Assembly (NCBI GenBank): GCA_016987375.1
Contig: PJRA01000508.1
Coordinates: 2,128,349-2,164,585, forward strand
Direction: 5' to 3'
Length of the DNA: 36,237 bases
From: Brachionus koreanus
Taxonomy: Eukaryota; Rotifera; Eurotatoria; Ploima; Brachionidae
Shown here: in pieces, positions 35,201 through 36,237 of the stretch
How positions within the stretch are numbered: position 1 is the first letter of the stretch
Layout: each line of letters starts with the position of its first letter
Position numbers and translations under genes: made by a program
The notes under the pieces: generated by a model
Told to the model about the DNA's origin: nothing
Seen by the model: the letters and a program-made list of their open reading frames with translations, nothing else
The model's database searches: none

Positions 35201-35328
35201 ATCGAGTGGACTGAGAGCTCAACCATGGTATAATGGTAATCAACCTTACGGTCTTGCAGGTTTTACGAATGATTTTAATTCAAGATTGATTGGTTATGCA
35301 ATTATGAGACAACTGCGTGTAAGAGAGG
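16815..35328 (+). CDS. Polycystin-1-like protein, 20 exons traced, 3' partial
   Basis: Exons: 16815-16893, 16943-17238, 17282-17506, 18726-~18906, 18960-19138, 19188-21243, 21795-21983, 22032-22249, 22301-22460, 23686-23828, 23880-25105, 25169-25386, 25975-26247, 26297-26763, 26823-26999, 27068-27305, 29141-29517, 29568-30673, 33907-34506, 34565-35328. All introns are GT..AG and phases agree, giving about 3057 codons; only the exon 4 end is uncertain (18891, 18906 or 18915). Order: signal peptide, WSC, PKD-like repeats, REJ region, GAIN/GPS, TM1, PLAT, TM2-6, start of the polycystin (TOP) domain. Known relatives are large cell-surface or ciliary receptors that autocleave at the GPS and pair with polycystin-2 channels. 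No leucine-rich repeats or C-type lectin domain are seen. The last donor (GAGG|GTAAAT) is good, so the rest probably lies beyond the window; truncation is the alternative. Confidence 0.9.
17648..17871. mobile_element. 224-bp MITE with TTAA ends (piggyBac-like termini)
   Basis: The element begins TTAACACTTAAAGGTCGAAG and ends with the near-complement CCGGCCTTTGAGTGTTAA, giving imperfect terminal inverted repeats of about 25-30 bp. The outermost TTAA on both sides fits a TTAA target-site duplication, the hallmark of piggyBac-type insertion. The interior is A/T-rich with no coding capacity. A single related terminus lies near 33783. Assignment to piggyBac rests only on the TTAA ends. Confidence 0.72.
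17985..18625 (-). mobile_element. Decayed mariner transposase, antisense in intron 3
   Basis: The minus strand reads LFRHYCKKGLSAATEAT, RVQYWFEKFNSVDTIIQ, IFDEKWMYFQNYDNRNQQ, and in another frame NFQGLIQFELVPDGHAKN and QVERMYASVQ. These match, in order, the helix-turn-helix half, the DEKW catalytic block and the central mariner region (typically WW...G.I.FELLP.G...). The segment between the DNA-binding half and DEKW is shortened, and several stops and frameshifts are present, so it is inactive. The C-terminal PHPPYSPDL region is not seen. It belongs to the same general family as the relic at 6.85 kb but retains different parts. Confidence 0.87.
19188..22249 (+). other. Polycystin-1-like exons 6-8: PKD-like repeat region
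   Basis: Exon 6 alone encodes about 685 residues. Several immunoglobulin-like PKD units can be seen by their spacing of a W/F core strand and a Y/F..G.Y.V closing strand. Examples are YRWTINSN...FSELGIYSIKLDAWN, VINFGDS...HAYLKSGSYSVTLACY, DIFFGNEEN...YTHSKPGDYVVRVKVSN and KFWPGDSTN...YTYSQLGNFRPILLIEN. Exon 8 holds another (VNFDDGS...FFRFSGIYNVNVTIYN). The canonical WDFGDGS is degenerate in most, so the repeat count (about 5-7) is approximate. This would be the extracellular stalk. Confidence 0.75.
21244..21794 (+). other. Polycystin-1-like intron 6
   Basis: A 551-bp intron from GTGAGT to TTTAAG. It is A/T-rich throughout; I recognise no repeat element or nested gene in it. Confidence 0.7.
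22461..23685 (+). other. Polycystin-1-like intron 9
   Basis: A 1225-bp intron. A moderately GC-richer block near 23070-23195 ends in a run of about six ATT repeats (23190-23212). That arrangement resembles the 3' tail of some LINEs, but no protein can be read, so it stays a suggestion. A short palindrome CGGAAATTTCCG lies near 23438. Confidence 0.6.
25387..25974 (+). other. Polycystin-1-like intron 12 with a short tandem repeat
   Basis: A 588-bp intron. It opens with a tandem repeat of a roughly 31-bp unit, two and a half copies at 25408-25489, each containing AAAAATCAGTAAAGGTTTTT-like sequence. The rest is A/T-rich with no gene. Confidence 0.7.
25408..25489. repeat. 31-bp tandem repeat, about 2.5 copies
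   Basis: Adjacent units share TTAATTTTTTAAAAATCAG followed by TAAAGGTTTTTC, and a third partial unit follows. It lies inside intron 12 of the polycystin-1-like gene. Confidence 0.75.
27306..29140 (+). other. Polycystin-1-like intron 16
   Basis: An 1835-bp intron joining NFWSNP (exon 16) to NNFLNEGQTEY (exon 17), both in phase 1. It contains the hairpin element at 28501-28705. A somewhat GC-richer, unreadable stretch at 27640-28090 may be an old transposon. A 20-codon basic minus-strand frame ends at 28258. Confidence 0.75.
28501..28705. mobile_element. Hairpin (foldback/MITE-like) element in intron 16
   Basis: The left arm includes ATCAGCTGATAAAGGTTTAT (about 28521 on) and CACCCAAATTTAGT. 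The right arm, about 28639-28674, reads back as ATCATCTGATAAAGGTTAAT and CACTCAAATTTAGT. The similarity continues outward (TTCAAAAATC against TCCAAAAATC), giving arms of about 55-65 bp around an 80-bp non-coding centre. It is most likely a non-autonomous inverted-repeat element. Confidence 0.68.
31129..31201 (+). repeat. 73-bp direct repeat, copy 1
   Basis: The sequence starting ATTGCTATTTTCTCTTCTAT and ending TTCATTAGATTTAAGA recurs without a mismatch at 31408-31480. The two copies flank a 206-bp spacer. Confidence 0.9.
31408..31480 (+). repeat. 73-bp direct repeat, copy 2
   Basis: Identical to 31129-31201. Perfect identity in freely drifting intron DNA indicates a recent duplication, gene conversion, or a short terminal repeat left around an insertion. 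Confidence 0.9.
32205..32441 (-). other. Open frame of 78 codons inside the outer element, unrecognised
   Basis: The minus-strand frame runs from within the left terminal repeat of the inner element to a TAA at 32205. Its composition is less AT-rich than the surroundings, and it contains blocks such as KAIVYAFDLCRNVDPSTLKY and CDMRAHFNECLKNK. The first codon is GTG, with a stop just upstream, so as it stands it would need a spliced 5' exon to be translated. It may be the tail of a captured or element-encoded gene cut by the inner insertion. No family is recognised. Confidence 0.3.
32424..33085. mobile_element. Inner inverted-repeat element with GTGACCA motifs
   Basis: The left end, GTGACCAGTGCTGGTCACCT then AATTTTCTAAGGGGTAATAT, pairs with the complement of 33020-33080 with only a few mismatches over about 45 bp. 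The outermost GACCAGTGCTGGTC is itself nearly palindromic. GTGACCA recurs inside each end at about 20-40 base intervals. The octamer CTAAGGGG and its complement CCCCTTAG occur in both arms here and also at the right end of the outer element, so the two families may be related. The interior holds the zinc-finger relic. Confidence 0.75.
32666..32872 (-). pseudogene. Frameshifted C2H2 zinc-finger coding relic inside the inner element
   Basis: On the minus strand one frame reads YEKQALEIPKWNEETVEEVK up to a run of eight A (32760-32767). The next frame continues SNKRSPVKCPEYGNYFEQ and KGLKIHISKKH, ending at TAA 32666-32668. One base missing from the A run explains the break. The end matches a C2H2 finger (C-P-x-C-G...F...GL..H....H), with the second cysteine replaced by Tyr. 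It is a decayed coding segment, perhaps the element's own DNA-binding protein or a captured gene. No start codon is identifiable. Confidence 0.6.
33329..33782. other. Remaining intron 18 sequence without features
   Basis: A/T-rich; I see no coding sequence or repeat between the outer inverted-repeat element and the solo TTAA terminus. Confidence 0.5.
33783..33815 (+). repeat. Solo TTAA-type transposon terminus
   Basis: TTAACACTCAAAGACCAGAA followed by GAATTTTTGAAGC closely matches the terminus of the 224-bp element in intron 3 (TTAACACTCAAAGGCCGGAG on its complementary strand). No partner end is seen before exon 19 begins at 33907, so it is probably a truncated copy. Confidence 0.6.
33907..35328 (+). 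other. Polycystin-1-like exons 19-20: PLAT end, TM2-6, start of TOP domain
   Basis: Exon 19 completes PLAT (VRVWHDNSG, SWYLKFILIRDLQTEKKYYF, NWFAVEMNDGVIDRILPV). It then carries TM2 (ERITCCFVLLLVTMLINILY) and TM3 (VTGLISSLLVIVPNLILVEI). Exon 20 holds TM4 (IIGFIISYIVIGISIFFIIV), TM5 (LTQPIKVVFLGVFFVLIF), a cytoplasmic acidic loop and TM6 (ELIIHSAFLTLTYMSAFAY). It ends in the extracellular polycystin-domain start (FWTWAKLRL, AQPWYNG, DFNSRLIGYAIMRQLRVRE). These are strongly conserved polycystin-1 landmarks. The rest of the TOP domain and the channel-like TM7-11 block are not present before the window ends. Confidence 0.9.
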
Positions 35329-35999
35329 GTAAATGATTTGTTTTTAATAGATTAAGCAATTTGTCATACATTAATTTCATGAATCCAATTTAAAATGTGA
35401 ATTTAAGATAATTTTTTTATTTTCACAAAAAAACATATTTTTGATCGCATAATCTTTTTTTTATTGCAGAGTTTCTTAGAAATCACGCAATCAATGTTTT
35501 CAATATAAATATTAAAATATTTTATTATCAAATTAAAGCTAAAAGCTAGGTCATTGTTAATCACATTTGATTTGAAAACAAAATTGTTGTTATTCGCTAT
35601 TGTTATATTTCATACAAAATTTCCGATTCAAAAAGGAAAAAATTTTCTAATTTTTGTTCTAATGGTCTAAAATTTGTTATGCAGATAGAAACAAATTGAA
35701 ACAACTGCTGCTAAATGAAAATGTCGGAAACTTGATAGTCCGGAATTGATAAAAAATTAAAAAATGGCGAATAAAAGAATATTTTATTAGATTTTTGTTG
35801 CTAAATTTAAAAAATTTTTCTTTTAATATCTAGAGTCAAATCTGTAGGATTTCTTTTAGCCCCAGTTCATCAATTTGTTGTTATGAAACAATTAACTTAA
35901 TAATAAATAAACAAACACTATAACTTTTTTAAGATAGATAAGAGAAAAAAATAATCAATAATTGGGTCGGATTACAGAATAATTTTAATGAATTTGAAT
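35329..35999. other. Probable intron 20 (or 3' flank) of the polycystin-1-like gene
   Basis: Follows the donor at 35329. A strong acceptor (TTTTTTTATTGCAG) ends at 35469 and would add 27 residues in the correct phase before a TAG, but those residues lack the cysteine and sequence expected next in the TOP domain. No other coding block is readable. Confidence 0.5.
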
Positions 36000-36048
36000 T
36001 TTGAGAATTACGAAATTTCGAGAGTCGGATTATCGAGGGTTGACTGTA
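36000..36048. mobile_element. Terminal repeat of a pogo/Tigger-type DNA transposon (solo end)
   Basis: The sequence TTTCGAGAGTCGGATTATCG followed by AGGGTTGACTGTA reads, on the other strand, TACAGTCAACCCTCGATAAT then CCGACTCTCG. This is the CAGTC...CGATAATCCGACTC style of pogo/Tigger termini, next to a TA target. A second TCGGATTA lies about 45 bases upstream, consistent with a subterminal repeat. No matching opposite end is clear in the window. Confidence 0.65.
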
Positions 36049-36084
36049 TATTATTTTAAAAGCTTTATTAAGATAATTGCTTAA

Positions 36085-36237
36085 TGGCTTTAAGATACCA
36101 CAGACTAAAAATTTAGAATACTTGGGTCTCCCGATAGGTGATAATAACTTTATCTGGAATTTTGTTGAAGAAAAGTTGAAAAAAGTTGAGAGGAGCTTTT
36201 ACTATGGACTTGACTGTAAACCAAAATCGGCATGTCC
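36085..36237 (+). mobile_element. LINE reverse transcriptase fragment running off the window
   Basis: The plus strand reads TKNLEYLGLPIGDNNFIW followed by VEEKLKKVERSFYYGLDC and KPKSA. This matches the region downstream of the catalytic block of non-LTR reverse transcriptases (Y-L-G-x-x-I, then K..K...S.Y.L..LG). The fragment appears 5'-truncated and continues beyond the right edge. It is a different part from the 0.2-1.26 kb copy and probably a different LINE family. Confidence 0.75.

Noticed and set aside
35470..35550. Possible exon 21 adding 27 residues and a TAG
   Set aside because: The acceptor and phase fit, but the peptide does not match the expected TOP-domain continuation. Kept only as an alternative ending, not annotated as coding.

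Overview
This is a window of an AT-rich animal nuclear genome. The genes have spliceosomal introns with GT..AG ends, AATAAA-type polyadenylation signals, no operons, and products found in animals (polycystin-1-like, VWA7-like, beta-1,4-galactosyltransferase-like). Extreme AT content, many introns of about 50 bp, and decayed jockey/CR1-type LINE and mariner copies would fit a small spiralian such as a monogonont rotifer. That placement is an inference and could be wrong.

Layout, left to right. About 0.2-1.26 kb holds a dead LINE reverse transcriptase on the minus strand. A single-exon minus-strand gene for an unrecognised basic, Ser/Lys-rich protein of 378 aa follows (1606-2742). A gene-poor, very AT-rich stretch (2.75-7.6 kb) contains a decayed mariner transposase near 6.85-7.24 kb. 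An intronless plus-strand gene for a secreted VWA7-like protein of 891 aa lies at 7646-10321. A three-exon beta-1,4-galactosyltransferase-family gene lies at 13097-15623, with a broken duplicate of its 5' end about 1 kb upstream. A LINE C-terminal fragment sits at about 15.94-16.18 kb.

From 16815 onward the window is one long polycystin-1-like gene. I traced 20 exons with consistent splice phase (about 3057 codons; only the end of exon 4 is ambiguous). They encode a signal peptide, WSC domain, PKD-like repeats, REJ region, GAIN/GPS, a first membrane helix, PLAT, five more membrane helices and the start of the extracellular polycystin (TOP) domain. The model stops at a good splice donor at 35328, so the pore-forming C-terminal half is not visible.

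Intron lengths in this gene fall into two groups: thirteen of 43-68 bp and six of 551-3233 bp. Long introns 3, 16 and 18 carry recognisable repeats: a 224-bp TTAA-ended MITE and a mariner relic in intron 3, a hairpin element in intron 16, and an exact 73-bp direct repeat plus two nested inverted-repeat elements in intron 18. The inner nested element contains a frameshifted C2H2 zinc-finger relic.

The three recognisable genes all encode secretory-pathway or cell-surface proteins, but nothing indicates that they act together. I found no convincing new multi-gene system. The most notable points are the loss of a pair of GPS cysteines, the nested inverted-repeat elements and the intron-length pattern.
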